From: Magnetococcales bacterium
GTDB lineage: Bacteria; Pseudomonadota; Magnetococcia; Magnetococcales; JADFYX01
Direction of reading: 5' to 3'
DNA: 64,000 nucleotides
NCBI GenBank assembly: GCA_002753565.1
Contig: PEAM01000008.1
Span: forward strand, 62,001 to 126,000
Position numbers and translations under genes: made by a program. Shown in pieces: positions 52,393-61,856 of this stretch; positions within the stretch are counted from its first letter, which is position 1; every line of letters begins with the position of its first letter. The notes below the pieces were generated by a model that saw only the letters and a list, made by a program, of their open reading frames with translations, made no database searches and was not told where the DNA came from.

Positions 52393-55300
52393 CTAAAAAA
52401 GTATGCGCTCAATGCCACCCTGAGAAATTCGCTCTTCAAACTGCTTTCTCCAGTCGCTGCCAAACTGTTTTTTAATCAGTTCAACCGCCAAAAATTCAGG
52501 CTCTATGGCCACCTCATGACGGTAGCGGGAGAGTCCCTGAAAACAGGAGGGGCAGGTGGTTAACATTTTAACCGGCTGGCCTTTTTTAGTGGCGCCACCT
52601 GATACGATCCCCTCGACACCATCCCGCAACACGGCGGCCTTTTTATACCGTACCTGGGAGGCGATATCCGGGCGAGCCACGGCAAAGGTTCCCGCTTCTC
52701 CGCAACATCGATCTGACAAAACTGCCTCACCCCCCATCAGGGTAGAGGCCAGGGTGAGGGGGGGGTGAATTTTGGTTGGGGTGTGGCAGGGGTCGTGAAA
52801 CAGAAACGGTTGACCCGAAGCTGCCTCGGATTTTAGACCCTTTTCTGCCAGATATTCATGGATATCCATCAAACGACAGCCGGGAAAAATCTTTTCGAAT
52901 TGATAGCTCTCCAACTGACCCAGACAGGTTCCGCACGATACCAGAACCGTCTTGATATCCAGATAGCTTAAGGTATTGGCAACCCGATGAAAAAGAACCC
53001 GGTTGGTGGTACTGATTTTTCGGCTGGTCGCTTCATCTCCCGCAGAGGCCTGGGGAAAGCCGCAACAGACATACCCTGGGGGTAAAACTGTCTGTACCCC
53101 TTGTTCATACAAAAGCGCCAAAACAGCCAGGGAGACATCACTGAAAAGACGCTCACAGCCACAACCGGGAAAATAGAAAACCGCTTCACTTTGTGGGGTG
53201 CAGATATTTGGATTACGTATGATCGGAATGGTTTCCGGATTTTCTAATGTAAGGGCCGAACGGGTGGTGCTGCCGTGAATATGGTCGGGCAGGGGGCGTT
53301 CTATCAGCGGAAAGAGCTTGGCTTTTAAGGTGGGGGTGCCTCCGGTTGCCTGGGGACGGGTTTCATTTTTGATTACCCCCATTTTTTTAGCCAGATGATA
53401 CCCCAACCGCTGGGCGGCATAGCCGCTGACAATAAAACCCTTTTGGGAAAGCTGGATCAGCCGAGGGTCTGTCATGGTGAGGTAAGAGAGGGCCATCTGG
53501 CTTCCGACACTGCTTTTTTTCTTGCCGTTGTTTTTCAGAATCTCCCGCATCCGTGTGGTGATTTTGCCAAAGTCAATGTTGACCGGGCAGGGTACGACAC
53601 AACGATGGCAGACGGTACAGTGGTCGGAGAGGTCTCCCATCTCGTCAAAATGGTGGAGCGATACCCCTCTGCGGGTCTGCTCTTCATAAAGAAAAGCCTC
53701 GATAACCAAGCCTGTGGCCAAAATTTTGTTACGTGGAGAGTAGAGCAGGTTGGCACTGGGAACATGGGTCGAACAGACCGCCTGACATTTACCACAGCGC
53801 AAACAGTTGCTAAAGGCATCATTCAGAGCGCCCAGGTCGCTCTCTCGAAGGATTAAGGCCTCCTGTTGTACCAAGCGTAACGACGGGGTATAGGCGTTGT
53901 CCAGGCTGGAACCGGGTAGAAGCTTGCCACGGTTAAAGTGGCCATGGGGATCAATTTTTTCTTTGTAGGCGACAAAATCATCGACAATATTCTGTTCCAG
54001 GAAGGGAAACTTGGTTAAGCCGATGCCATGCTCACCCGAAACTCGTCCACCCAGGTTTTGAGCCAGTTCCATAATTTGACCCACCATCCTCTCCGCCTCT
54101 TGGAGCATGGTATAGTCATTGGAGTTGACCGGAATATTGGTATGGACGTTGCCATCTCCTGCATGCATATGCAGCGCAACAAACAGGCGATTGGGTCGAT
54201 GCCGACCATGAATGGTATCGAATTGATCGCAGATCCCTCCCCATAAATCACCGGAAAAAAGACGTTTCAGGGGTTTTTCAACCTGCTGTCGATAGGAGAT
54301 TCTCAGGCCACGACGCAACATCAGTTGAAGAAATGGCTCCTCGGGCTGGGCCAGTTTTTGCTCTTTCTCTGATAGATGCTCCTGGAGATCCTTCATCGGC
54401 AGGTCCAGACCATCCAGCAGGGCGTTCCAACGCTTTTGCAAACCATCCAACCGATCAATGGCCACCTGACGCTTGGCGGCAATAATCGACTCTCCCTCCT
54501 CGCTGGAGGGAAATCCGGGGGCCAGATGCTGCATGAAAGCGGGGCTATGGATGAATTCGCGTACCTCGCCGACCATCACCAACTTGTTTTTGATGGACTG
54601 CTCAATATTAATCCGCTCGATACCCTCTGAATATTCTGCCAGTTTTTCGAGGGGAATAACCACATCCTCATTGATTTTAAAGGCATTGGTGTGGGCCGCA
54701 ATGGCTGCCGTCCGGGAGCGGTCAGCCCAATAACGGCTTCGCCCCTCTTTGCTGACGGCAATAAACCCCTCGCCCCCTCGCTCAACCGCCATCTTGACAA
54801 CCGAGGCCGTCGCCTCCTTAATAGCCGGCTCCTCCTCACCGACAATATCAGCCAACAGCACCATCTTGGGGCGGTCACCACGGGGAGCCTTGGCATTGTA
54901 GCCAATGGCCTTGACATAGCGTTCATCCAGATGTTCCAGCCCCGCACACCCCACCAGGGGGTGTTGGTCCAGATAGTTTTTAATCTCGACAATAGCCGGA
55001 ACAGCCCTGCCGAGACTGGCGCCATAAAACTCTAAACAGACCGTATGGGTGATGGTCGGTTTGTTGTGCAGCAGAAAACGGGCGCTGGTAATCAGCCCAT
55101 CGCACCCCTCTTTTTGCACCCCCGGTAATCCCCCTAAAAATTTATTGGTTACATCCTTACCCAGCCCCGGCTTTCTGATCTCAGCTGTTGGGATGGTCAG
55201 ATGCTCTACCTCTCCCATGGGGGTGACACCATCGGCCTGAAAGCGGGCCACTTGAAAGTGGGCCTCTGGTTGGTCATGAATTTTACCCAGGTTATGGTTG

Positions 55301-56244
55301 AGTCGGCTCACCTCAAGCCAATCACCATTCGGAGAGACCATCCGCCAGGAGACCAGGTTATCCAAGGTCGTACCCCACAGTACCGCCTTCTTTCCGCCAG
55401 CATTCATCGCCACATTGCCACCAATGGTGCAGGCATTTTTTGATGTCGGGTCCACGGCGAAAACCAAGCCAGCTCCCTCCGCCACATCCGCCACCCGACC
55501 GGTAACCGCTCCGGCGCCGGTGTTGATCACGGTAATCTCTTTCTCCACACCTGGAAGCCTGACTTTCTCCACGTTACCGATGGCATCCAACCGTTCCATG
55601 TTGATGACCGCCGTATCCGGGTAGATGGGTACGCCGGAACCGGTATAACCGGTTCCTCCCCCCCGGGGAATAATGGTCAACCCCAGATCGATGCAGGCAG
55701 AGACAAGGGCAGCCACCTCCTCTTCCCGGTCTGGTGTCAACACCACAAAAGGGTATTCGATACGCCAGTCGGTAGCATCGGTGACATGGGCGACCCTGGC
55801 CCGGCCAGAAAAGTCGATATTATCGTGGGCAGTAACGGGAAGGAGAGCTTGGAGAACCTTCTCACGCAGTATTTGTGTACGGGAAAAGTTCTCAGTAAAT
55901 TGCTTGATGGCTCCCTTGACCGACTCCACCAGCAGCATGACGTTCAGGTTGCCATCTGCACGGGCGATGATACGATCAACCCGTTGATTCATGGTCTCCA
56001 GCAGGGAAAACAGACGCCCACTGTTTTTAAGAAGATCTTCTTGAAGATAGGGATTGCGGGAGATCATCCAGATATCCCCTAATATTTCCAGCAACATCCG
56101 TGCAGATTGACCGGTTTTTCGGCTCTCTCTGAGTTCGTTGAGGATATCCCACATCTTGACACCAAGAAATCGAATGACGATCTCCCGGTCTGAAAATGAG
56201 GTGTAATTATAGGGAATTTCTCGGACACGTTGATAATCGTTCAT
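52393..56244 (-). CDS. Giant FAD-linked oxidoreductase with Fe-S and CCG domains (DUF3683-type)
   Basis: About 1283 aa. The order is: DUF3683 domain (REIPYNYTSFSDREIVIRFLG), FAD-binding type 4 (TIIPRGGGTGYTGSGVPI), FAD-linked oxidase C-terminal domain and a double ferredoxin motif. In the last, Cys814, 817, 820 and 824 are in CLRCGKCQAVC, followed by CTVCHRCVVPCPVN. Two CCG segments follow (CCGFPQASAG and CCGEAGTF). The design is that of D-lactate/glycolate dehydrogenases that pass electrons to quinone. ATG 56244 is preferred; a TTG at 56304 would add 20 residues. The substrate is unknown. Confidence 0.88.
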   Translation of the reverse strand: MNDYQRVREIPYNYTSFSDREIVIRFLGVKMWDILNELRESRKTGQSARMLLEILGDIWMISRNPYLQEDLLKNSGRLFSLLETMNQRVDRIIARADGNLNVMLLVESVKGAIKQFTENFSRTQILREKVLQALLPVTAHDNIDFSGRARVAHVTDATDWRIEYPFVVLTPDREEEVAALVSACIDLGLTIIPRGGGTGYTGSGVPIYPDTAVINMERLDAIGNVEKVRLPGVEKEITVINTGAGAVTGRVADVAEGAGLVFAVDPTSKNACTIGGNVAMNAGGKKAVLWGTTLDNLVSWRMVSPNGDWLEVSRLNHNLGKIHDQPEAHFQVARFQADGVTPMGEVEHLTIPTAEIRKPGLGKDVTNKFLGGLPGVQKEGCDGLITSARFLLHNKPTITHTVCLEFYGASLGRAVPAIVEIKNYLDQHPLVGCAGLEHLDERYVKAIGYNAKAPRGDRPKMVLLADIVGEEEPAIKEATASVVKMAVERGGEGFIAVSKEGRSRYWADRSRTAAIAAHTNAFKINEDVVIPLEKLAEYSEGIERINIEQSIKNKLVMVGEVREFIHSPAFMQHLAPGFPSSEEGESIIAAKRQVAIDRLDGLQKRWNALLDGLDLPMKDLQEHLSEKEQKLAQPEEPFLQLMLRRGLRISYRQQVEKPLKRLFSGDLWGGICDQFDTIHGRHRPNRLFVALHMHAGDGNVHTNIPVNSNDYTMLQEAERMVGQIMELAQNLGGRVSGEHGIGLTKFPFLEQNIVDDFVAYKEKIDPHGHFNRGKLLPGSSLDNAYTPSLRLVQQEALILRESDLGALNDAFSNCLRCGKCQAVCSTHVPSANLLYSPRNKILATGLVIEAFLYEEQTRRGVSLHHFDEMGDLSDHCTVCHRCVVPCPVNIDFGKITTRMREILKNNGKKKSSVGSQMALSYLTMTDPRLIQLSQKGFIVSGYAAQRLGYHLAKKMGVIKNETRPQATGGTPTLKAKLFPLIERPLPDHIHGSTTRSALTLENPETIPIIRNPNICTPQSEAVFYFPGCGCERLFSDVSLAVLALLYEQGVQTVLPPGYVCCGFPQASAGDEATSRKISTTNRVLFHRVANTLSYLDIKTVLVSCGTCLGQLESYQFEKIFPGCRLMDIHEYLAEKGLKSEAASGQPFLFHDPCHTPTKIHPPLTLASTLMGGEAVLSDRCCGEAGTFAVARPDIASQVRYKKAAVLRDGVEGIVSGGATKKGQPVKMLTTCPSCFQGLSRYRHEVAIEPEFLAVELIKKQFGSDWRKQFEERISQGGIERILF

Positions 56245-56302
56245 GTAGCCCGTATCGGATGAAGGAGTGGGATAGTACCGTGTTAAAACGGTTTTTTCAT
56301 AC

Positions 56303-56344
56303 AACCTTCCCCATCAACGACAACAGAACCGGATGGGGAAGGTT
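56303..56344. terminator. Stem-loop between trxA and the FAD/Fe-S gene
   Basis: AACCTTCCCCATC (56303-56315) pairs with GATGGGGAAGGTT (56332-56344), with a 16-nt loop. A T-run follows only on the plus strand, where no gene needs it. On the minus strand the 3' arm holds GGGGAAGG just before the alternative TTG start, so the stem could attenuate or hide a ribosome site. Confidence 0.5.
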
Positions 56345-56381
56345 TTTATCATTTTTGAATAGTTGTTACTAAAAAAGTGGC

Positions 56382-56759
56382 CTACTCAGCTTTTTGCTCC
56401 GCCTGCTGCTTGGCAACATCCTTTTTAACATCTTCCATATCCAACGCTTTAGCTTTGGTGATTACCTCAACAAAGGGCTGTTCCGGCATCATGCCTGGCT
56501 GAGAAAAGATGATTATTTTTTCGCGAAAAATCATTAAGGTAGGAATAGAACGAATTTGAAAAGCACCCGCCAACTCCTGCTGCTCGTCCGTCTCGACTTT
56601 AGCAAAAACCACATCGGGAAACTGCTCAGAAACTTTCTCGAAAATGGGGGCAAAGGTTTTGCAGGGACCACACCAAGAGGCCCAAAAGTCGACGATAACC
56701 ATATCGTTATCGGTTACGGTTTGTTCAAAATTTTCTTTGGTCAGGTTGATTGTTGCCAT
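56382..56759 (-). CDS. trxA: Thioredoxin
   Basis: A 125-aa thioredoxin with the active site Cys30-Gly-Pro-Cys33 (ASWCGPCKTFAPIF) and the cis-Pro loop in RSIPTLMIFREK. The C-terminal tail (DMEDVKKDVAKQQAEQKAE) is a charged extension of about 18 residues, unusual for a plain TrxA. ATG 56759 is chosen, with GGAG about 8 nt upstream. It lies between lpxB and the FAD/Fe-S gene; a functional link to either is not clear. Confidence 0.92.
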   Translation of the reverse strand: MATINLTKENFEQTVTDNDMVIVDFWASWCGPCKTFAPIFEKVSEQFPDVVFAKVETDEQQELAGAFQIRSIPTLMIFREKIIIFSQPGMMPEQPFVEVITKAKALDMEDVKKDVAKQQAEQKAE

Positions 56760-56807
56760 CAAAACGCTCCATTAATAGTATCGATCACATTGGGTTGGGT
56801 ACTATGA

Positions 56808-58010
56808 CTATGTGGCTTTCGTTAAATAATCTTCAATTACATCAATAGGGTGCCGTAGGGGCTGAGAAAGTTTCTTGCGAATTTCCTCATAGCCTTTCTG
56901 CATGGTTAAAACAGTCTGATCATTGTGCAATAGTTGGTCTAAATCCTCAGCCAACTGAGTGGGGCTGGCTGCCCCTTGAATACGTTCCTCCACTACTTTC
57001 CCCTCGGCAACCAAGTTGGCCAAGGCAATAAAAGGGACTTGAATGACCCTTTTTCCAATTTCATAGGTTAGACGGTTTACCTGGTACACCACCACCATGG
57101 GCGTGCCCACCAAGGCCGCTTCCAAGGTGGCCGTACCAGAGGCAACCAAAGCGACATCTGCTGCCACCAACAGATTATAGGTCTCTCCCCGACGGCAGAG
57201 GAGAGGCCTGGTCAAGAGCGGCTTGAAAGAGGGGGCCAGATCGGTAGGCCACAAGCTGTCCATCACCGAATCGGAGAGGGTATCGGCCTGGGCAAGAAGA
57301 AAACGAACCCGGCGCCCTTTTTTGATTAACTCTCCGTAGGTTGCCAACATAATAGCCAGCAATCTTTTTACCTCGCTGTGGCGACTGCCCGGCAGAAGCA
57401 CAACCACCTTTTCATCCTCGGCAATCCCCAAGGCGTGACGTATTTCTCGCCGTTTATCCAGGCTCTTTCGGGCATCAACCCACGGCTTGAGTTGATCAAC
57501 CAGCGGGTGGCCAACAAAGGTAACCGGCAGCGACGTATGCGCATAAATGCCTACCTCAAACGGAAACAGAACCAGCAGGTGATCAACCAGAGCCGCTATT
57601 TTATCCACCCGGCCAGAACGCCAGGCCCAAACCTGGGGGCTGACATAGTGGATAACAGGAATACCCAGAGCCTTGGCCCGTTTAGCCAGTAAAAAATTAA
57701 AGTCCGGTAGATCAATGGTGATCAGCAAACGGGGCTTTTTTTCACGTAAAAGCTGGGTTAAATACCGAAAAACCCGAATAAGTCCCGGCAATCGACGGAT
57801 CACCTCCACCAGACCGATTACCGAAAGATCATTGACATCATAAGGACCTGACAGCCCCTGCTCTCTCATCCGAGGTCCGCCAACACCCGACACGGCCAAA
57901 CCAGGAAAACGCCGCTTGAGTTGGGCCAGCAGCGCCCCACCCAACAGATCTCCAGAAGCCTCTCCCGCTACAACAACCACCGGAAGAGGGGTGTCACCGC
58001 TGCCGTTCAA
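56808..58010 (-). CDS. lpxB: Lipid-A-disaccharide synthase
   Basis: Inner-membrane-associated GT19 glycosyltransferase that joins lipid X and UDP-2,3-diacylglucosamine. The 400-aa product has VVVAGEASGDLLGGALLAQL near the start and VGGPRMREQG. The mid-region KRAKALGIPVIHYVSPQVWAW and the later VASGTATLEAALVGTPMVVVY are diagnostic. It starts 3 bp after the Gfo/Idh stop and closes the lipid A part of the run. Confidence 0.96.
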   Translation of the reverse strand: MNGSGDTPLPVVVVAGEASGDLLGGALLAQLKRRFPGLAVSGVGGPRMREQGLSGPYDVNDLSVIGLVEVIRRLPGLIRVFRYLTQLLREKKPRLLITIDLPDFNFLLAKRAKALGIPVIHYVSPQVWAWRSGRVDKIAALVDHLLVLFPFEVGIYAHTSLPVTFVGHPLVDQLKPWVDARKSLDKRREIRHALGIAEDEKVVVLLPGSRHSEVKRLLAIMLATYGELIKKGRRVRFLLAQADTLSDSVMDSLWPTDLAPSFKPLLTRPLLCRRGETYNLLVAADVALVASGTATLEAALVGTPMVVVYQVNRLTYEIGKRVIQVPFIALANLVAEGKVVEERIQGAASPTQLAEDLDQLLHNDQTVLTMQKGYEEIRKKLSQPLRHPIDVIEDYLTKAT

Positions 58011-58013
58011 GAT

Positions 58014-58970
58014 TTAGGGACGTCCCGCAGCACGGGCAATGGACTCTCGAATCATGGCAACAACAGCCAATGCCTTTCGACCGTCTCGACCCGTAACCAG
58101 AGGCGGGGTTCCCTTATCAACGGCATCACAAAAAGAGCGAATCTCCGCCTCTAAGGTGTCATATTTCTTGATGGGAATGGTGGTGTTTTCAATAGCCGGA
58201 ACCTGTATGCCATCCAGCTCCATGGTCCCTTCGCCGCGTTGTAGGATGACAATATCGTTATCGATAAAATCCAGCGAGATAAAGCTATCATCTTGAAAAA
58301 TGCGAATCCGCCGGGTGGCATCCCGTGCAACCCGAGAGGCGGTTACGTTGGCAACACAACCATTTTGAAATTTTAAGCGTGCATTGGCAATATCGATATG
58401 TTCCGTCACCACACGGCTTCCCACCGCATCCACATCAATCAGCTCAGAATCGACAAAATTAAGAATGAGATCAACATCGTGAATCATCAAGTCCAGCACA
58501 ACGTCTACATCCAACGCTCGGCTTTTAAAGGGGGCAAATCGTTGTGACTCAATAAAACGGGGCCTTGTGAGTACACCGCTGTTGCTCAAGGCAACAATAG
58601 CCGGATGAAACCGCTTCAGATGTCCCACTTGGAGCACCAGTCCCTTTTGATCCGCCAACTCAATCAGCTCATCGGCCTCTTCCAAGGTGACCGTCATCGG
58701 CTTTTCAAGCAGGACATGTACCCCTGCATTCAGACAGGTTTCGGTAATGCGATAGTGGGAATAGGTGGGGGTTGAGACGGTTACCAGATCAACCGAGGAG
58801 AGTAGGTCAGTGTAGTCGGTATACCCCTTTACCCCCAACTCAGCACTGACCGCTTTTACTCTCTCTTCACTGATATCAGCAATACCGACCAATTCGACGC
58901 CAGGAATAGAGGCATATTTCATGGCATGAAAACGACCAAGGTATCCAGCTCCAATCACTGCAGCTCGCAA
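58014..58970 (-). CDS. Gfo/Idh/MocA-family oxidoreductase in the lipid A cluster
   Basis: A 318-aa NAD(P)-dependent sugar oxidoreductase. The Rossmann motif is VIGAGYLGRFHAMKYA (5-20) and the family Lys lies in EKPMT (89-93). DLMIHDVDLIL provides the catalytic His-Asp region. It sits between lpxI and lpxB. In some bacteria a Gfo/Idh enzyme (GnnA) next to lpxA starts the pathway to 2,3-diamino lipid A; the transaminase partner GnnB is not adjacent here, so that role is only a possibility. Confidence 0.85.
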   Translation of the reverse strand: MRAAVIGAGYLGRFHAMKYASIPGVELVGIADISEERVKAVSAELGVKGYTDYTDLLSSVDLVTVSTPTYSHYRITETCLNAGVHVLLEKPMTVTLEEADELIELADQKGLVLQVGHLKRFHPAIVALSNSGVLTRPRFIESQRFAPFKSRALDVDVVLDLMIHDVDLILNFVDSELIDVDAVGSRVVTEHIDIANARLKFQNGCVANVTASRVARDATRRIRIFQDDSFISLDFIDNDIVILQRGEGTMELDGIQVPAIENTTIPIKKYDTLEAEIRSFCDAVDKGTPPLVTGRDGRKALAVVAMIRESIARAAGRP

Positions 58971-59012
58971 GGGACTTCCTCCACACTTTGGGTTGGAAAA
59001 ACAGGAAAAGAG

Positions 59013-59891
59013 TTACACACCACCAGCTGCCGTTTCTTGGCTCAGGAGCTGTTCAGAACATCCAACAATGATAATCTGATGGGCATTAGCCAGGCGGATG
59101 GTTTTTTCTGGTTCTAAAATCATCGTACTTTCCGCCTCAACAGCCAACACTTCAATACCGGCCCTGTGCAAATGTTCAATGGTATCCGGGCCAATAGTCG
59201 GGAGATCAAGTCGGCGATCCTGTTGTGGCTTGGATGTCTTGACCAATACAGCCGCTCCCCTGTTAGCCCAGCCTCGCCCCGAACCGGAAAGAAGCGGTCC
59301 GCTGCGCTGGATCATGGCATCCGTCCCCTCCATCGCTTCAACGGAGACTACCATTTTTCTTTTGACAACAACACCCTGACCAATATCCAACCGGCCTAGC
59401 TCCCTGGCTGACTGCCAACCAAATTGGATCTCCTGCCAATGAGATGAATCCGGGCACCTCTCAGTCAGACACCCTGAAGGGACCAAAAGTTCCGGCATGA
59501 AATCTGTGACCGAGCCAACCTGAAAGCCTTGCTGTTCCAACTCACCTGCAACAGCTCTCAGTAATCGGTCATCGTGAAGCGTGCCCAAACGCACCACCAG
59601 GGAGAGCGCAAGCGCGTCTGGTCGAATCTTCCAAATCCGGGTTTTGGTAATCCCCCCCGCCATGGCAATCCAGACAATCTTGTTGCGGATCATGTAGCGG
59701 ATAATTTTTTTAAACTGTCCCAGACGAACCCACTGAACCTCTTTAGCCAGGTCACAGATAGATGGGTCCGCTTCCCCCTCATGGGCAGCAACATACAGAG
59801 GATAACAGCCTGTGGCAGCACCCGTTTCCTTGGACTTACCCAGTAGGGTTCGTGCAAAAAGAAGGGGGAGCCGACCACTTCCAGCGATCAA
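59013..59891 (-). CDS. lpxI: UDP-2,3-diacylglucosamine pyrophosphatase LpxI
   Basis: Cleaves UDP-2,3-diacyl-GlcN to lipid X; replaces LpxH in many alpha- and some other proteobacteria. The product begins IAGSGRLPLLFARTL and includes WIAMAGGITKTRIWKIRPDAL and GWANRGAAVLVKTSKPQQDRRLDLP (in parts), all typical of LpxI. No ATG is available. The frame extends upstream through RIGLIAG, with TTG 59891 the likeliest start and GGGA about 12 nt before it. It lies 111 bp after lpxA. Confidence 0.93.
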   Translation of the reverse strand: MIAGSGRLPLLFARTLLGKSKETGAATGCYPLYVAAHEGEADPSICDLAKEVQWVRLGQFKKIIRYMIRNKIVWIAMAGGITKTRIWKIRPDALALSLVVRLGTLHDDRLLRAVAGELEQQGFQVGSVTDFMPELLVPSGCLTERCPDSSHWQEIQFGWQSARELGRLDIGQGVVVKRKMVVSVEAMEGTDAMIQRSGPLLSGSGRGWANRGAAVLVKTSKPQQDRRLDLPTIGPDTIEHLHRAGIEVLAVEAESTMILEPEKTIRLANAHQIIIVGCSEQLLSQETAAGGV

Positions 59892-60002
59892 TCCGATTCG
59901 AGTCCCTGGCGGAGGGAGGGAATGGAGTCTGTTTTGTCTGTTATCCAGGTTCCTGTTTCTCTTCTGTTAGGAAAGAGGTCGTGGGGCATTGTTCAACACC
60001 CC

Positions 60003-60827
60003 TTAACGGCAGATTCCTCTCTGACCGGTCTGCAAAAATTCTAAAACACACTGGACTTCGACAACCGAGGCAAAGTGGCTCTCAATTTCAGCAATAGCCT
60101 GCTCCAGCCGGAGGTTGGAACGGAATATAAGCCGGTGGGCATGGCGGATGGCCTTGATAGTCTCCTCCGAATAACCGCTACGACGCAGGCCAACCACGTT
60201 GACACCGGTAATTTTCGCTCTATTGCCAGCCGCCGAGGCAAAGGGAACCACATCCATGGAGATGGCAGAGGCCCCACCGATGAAAGAGTTTCTACCTACT
60301 CGGGCAAATTGGTGTATCGCCGTCAAACCGCCAATAATAGCCTGTTCCTGGATCTCAACATGACCAGCCAATGTGGCTCCATTGGCCATGATTACCTGAT
60401 CACCCACGCGACAATCATGGGCCACATGGGAGTAGGCCATCAGCATACAGCCATCACCAACCCGAGTCAGCCCTCCCCCTTTACTGGTTCCTCGGTGGAC
60501 ACTGACAAATTCACGAATAAGACACCCCTTGCCAATCTCAACCCGTGTCGGTTCACCCTTATAGCCCATATCTTGAGGCTCTAAACCCACCGAGGCAAAG
60601 TTGAAAATTCGGCTGTGGCTGCCAATGGTGGTATGACCATCAATAACGGCATGGGGACCAACCTCCACGCCGTCCATCAAATGGACATCCGGTCCGATAA
60701 CCGCATAGGCACTTATCCGAACATTTTTTCCAATCTGGGCACCGGCAGAGACCACCGCCGTCGGATGAATAAGAGGCTCGGGGCTCTTAGCAGCGTGCCG
60801 TTTGGATGGACCAATCTCCTCTGCCAT
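60003..60827 (-). CDS. lpxA: UDP-N-acetylglucosamine acyltransferase
   Basis: First enzyme of lipid A synthesis, a left-handed beta-helix trimer of hexapeptide repeats. The 274-aa product has IHPTAVVSAGAQIG, the catalytic His137 (SHVAHDC) and GGLTAIHQFARVG. The C-terminal helices end in QTGQRGICR. The N-terminus is about 12 residues longer than in E. coli (MAEEIGPSKRHAAKSPEP). ATG 60827 follows the fabZ stop directly (TAGATG). Acyl-chain and sugar specificity cannot be read with confidence. Confidence 0.96.
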   Translation of the reverse strand: MAEEIGPSKRHAAKSPEPLIHPTAVVSAGAQIGKNVRISAYAVIGPDVHLMDGVEVGPHAVIDGHTTIGSHSRIFNFASVGLEPQDMGYKGEPTRVEIGKGCLIREFVSVHRGTSKGGGLTRVGDGCMLMAYSHVAHDCRVGDQVIMANGATLAGHVEIQEQAIIGGLTAIHQFARVGRNSFIGGASAISMDVVPFASAAGNRAKITGVNVVGLRRSGYSEETIKAIRHAHRLIFRSNLRLEQAIAEIESHFASVVEVQCVLEFLQTGQRGICR

Positions 60828-61274
60828 CTATTCCGCATCCCGAGTCATCGCCATCAACTCCGCTTCAGCAACCAAGGCATCCTCCACATAGGCCTTGCCC
60901 GAAAAACGCCAGATATCCCGACGACGCTTGACCAAAACCATCTCCAGCCTTAACTGGTCTCCTGGAACAACCGGTTTGCGAAAGCGAACTTTGTCGATGG
61001 TCATGAAATAGACCAGACGCCCCTCCAAGGAGGCAGGGTCGGTATAGGCCGCAAAGAGGGCGCCAGCCTGTGCCATGGATTCTAGAATCAAGACACCGGG
61101 CATGACCGGATTATCCGGAAAATGGCCCTGAAACTGTGGCTCGTTGAAGGTGACGTTTTTAATGGCTGTCAATCTCTCCCCTGGAACCACATCCAAGATC
61201 CGATCAACAAGCAAAAAAGGGTAACGGTGGGGCAGATATTTAAGAATAACCCCTGGATTATTTAGAAAATCCAT
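60828..61274 (-). CDS. fabZ: 3-hydroxyacyl-[ACP] dehydratase FabZ
   Basis: Hot-dog-fold dehydratase of fatty acid synthesis; competes with LpxA for 3-hydroxyacyl-ACP. The 148-aa product has [13 protein letters not shown], and the catalytic His51 and Glu65 in [20 protein letters not shown]. It lies 3 bp after skp and immediately before lpxA. In the usual order lpxD comes between skp and fabZ; it is absent. Confidence 0.96.
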   Translation of the reverse strand: MDFLNNPGVILKYLPHRYPFLLVDRILDVVPGERLTAIKNVTFNEPQFQGHFPDNPVMPGVLILESMAQAGALFAAYTDPASLEGRLVYFMTIDKVRFRKPVVPGDQLRLEMVLVKRRRDIWRFSGKAYVEDALVAEAELMAMTRDAE

Positions 61275-61277
61275 GTT

Positions 61278-61811
61278 TTAGAACCAATTCTTTGTCTTTT
61301 TGTTAAGTTGAAGCAGCACTTTATCGGTAATATCGATGGTGGGAGCCACAAAGAGAATCTGACCTTTACTGAAGATTGCCGTATATTTTTTCTCCCGGCC
61401 AACCTCTTCAATGACCTCTCGGAGGGTCTCTGTCAACTTTTTGGTCCAGCGACGATTTTCACGATCCACTGCGGCCTGATTATCCTCGACAAGTCGTTGA
61501 AATTCTCTGAACTTACGACGGATTTTTCCAGCCAGCTCAGAGCGGGACTCTGGTGTCATCAAGCTTTTGCGCTGCTCCAGGTTTTCCTTCATTTTGTTGA
61601 TGTTGGCCTCCATGGCCGTCACCTCTTTCTGCTTGACCGCCAGCTTTTGCTTTAGAAGTTCCCTTGCTCGCTTTCCCGCTTCAGAAGAGGCCATGACCCG
61701 AGGGACATCGACATAGGCAAACTTGACGTTGGCCGCTGCCATGGCAGTTCCATTCCAAAAGAGGCCCGTAAGAACCAACGATACCAATAAAAACCATCTT
61801 CCCATCATCAT
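61278..61811 (-). CDS. skp: OmpH/Skp-family periplasmic chaperone
   Basis: Trimeric, jellyfish-shaped holdase for unfolded outer-membrane proteins. The 177-aa product has a signal peptide (about residues 1-25, cleavage after AMAA), a beta-strand YVDVPRVMASSEAGK and a long coiled-coil region (60-145), with ILFVAPTIDITDKVL closing the body. Start could be any of three tandem ATGs (61811, 61808, 61805). It follows bamA by 45 bp. Confidence 0.92.
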   Translation of the reverse strand: MMMGRWFLLVSLVLTGLFWNGTAMAAANVKFAYVDVPRVMASSEAGKRARELLKQKLAVKQKEVTAMEANINKMKENLEQRKSLMTPESRSELAGKIRRKFREFQRLVEDNQAAVDRENRRWTKKLTETLREVIEEVGREKKYTAIFSKGQILFVAPTIDITDKVLLQLNKKTKNWF

Positions 61812-61856
61812 CTACCACCCATTTCCCGTTGAGGAAGAAAAAAACAAGAGGCTTTA

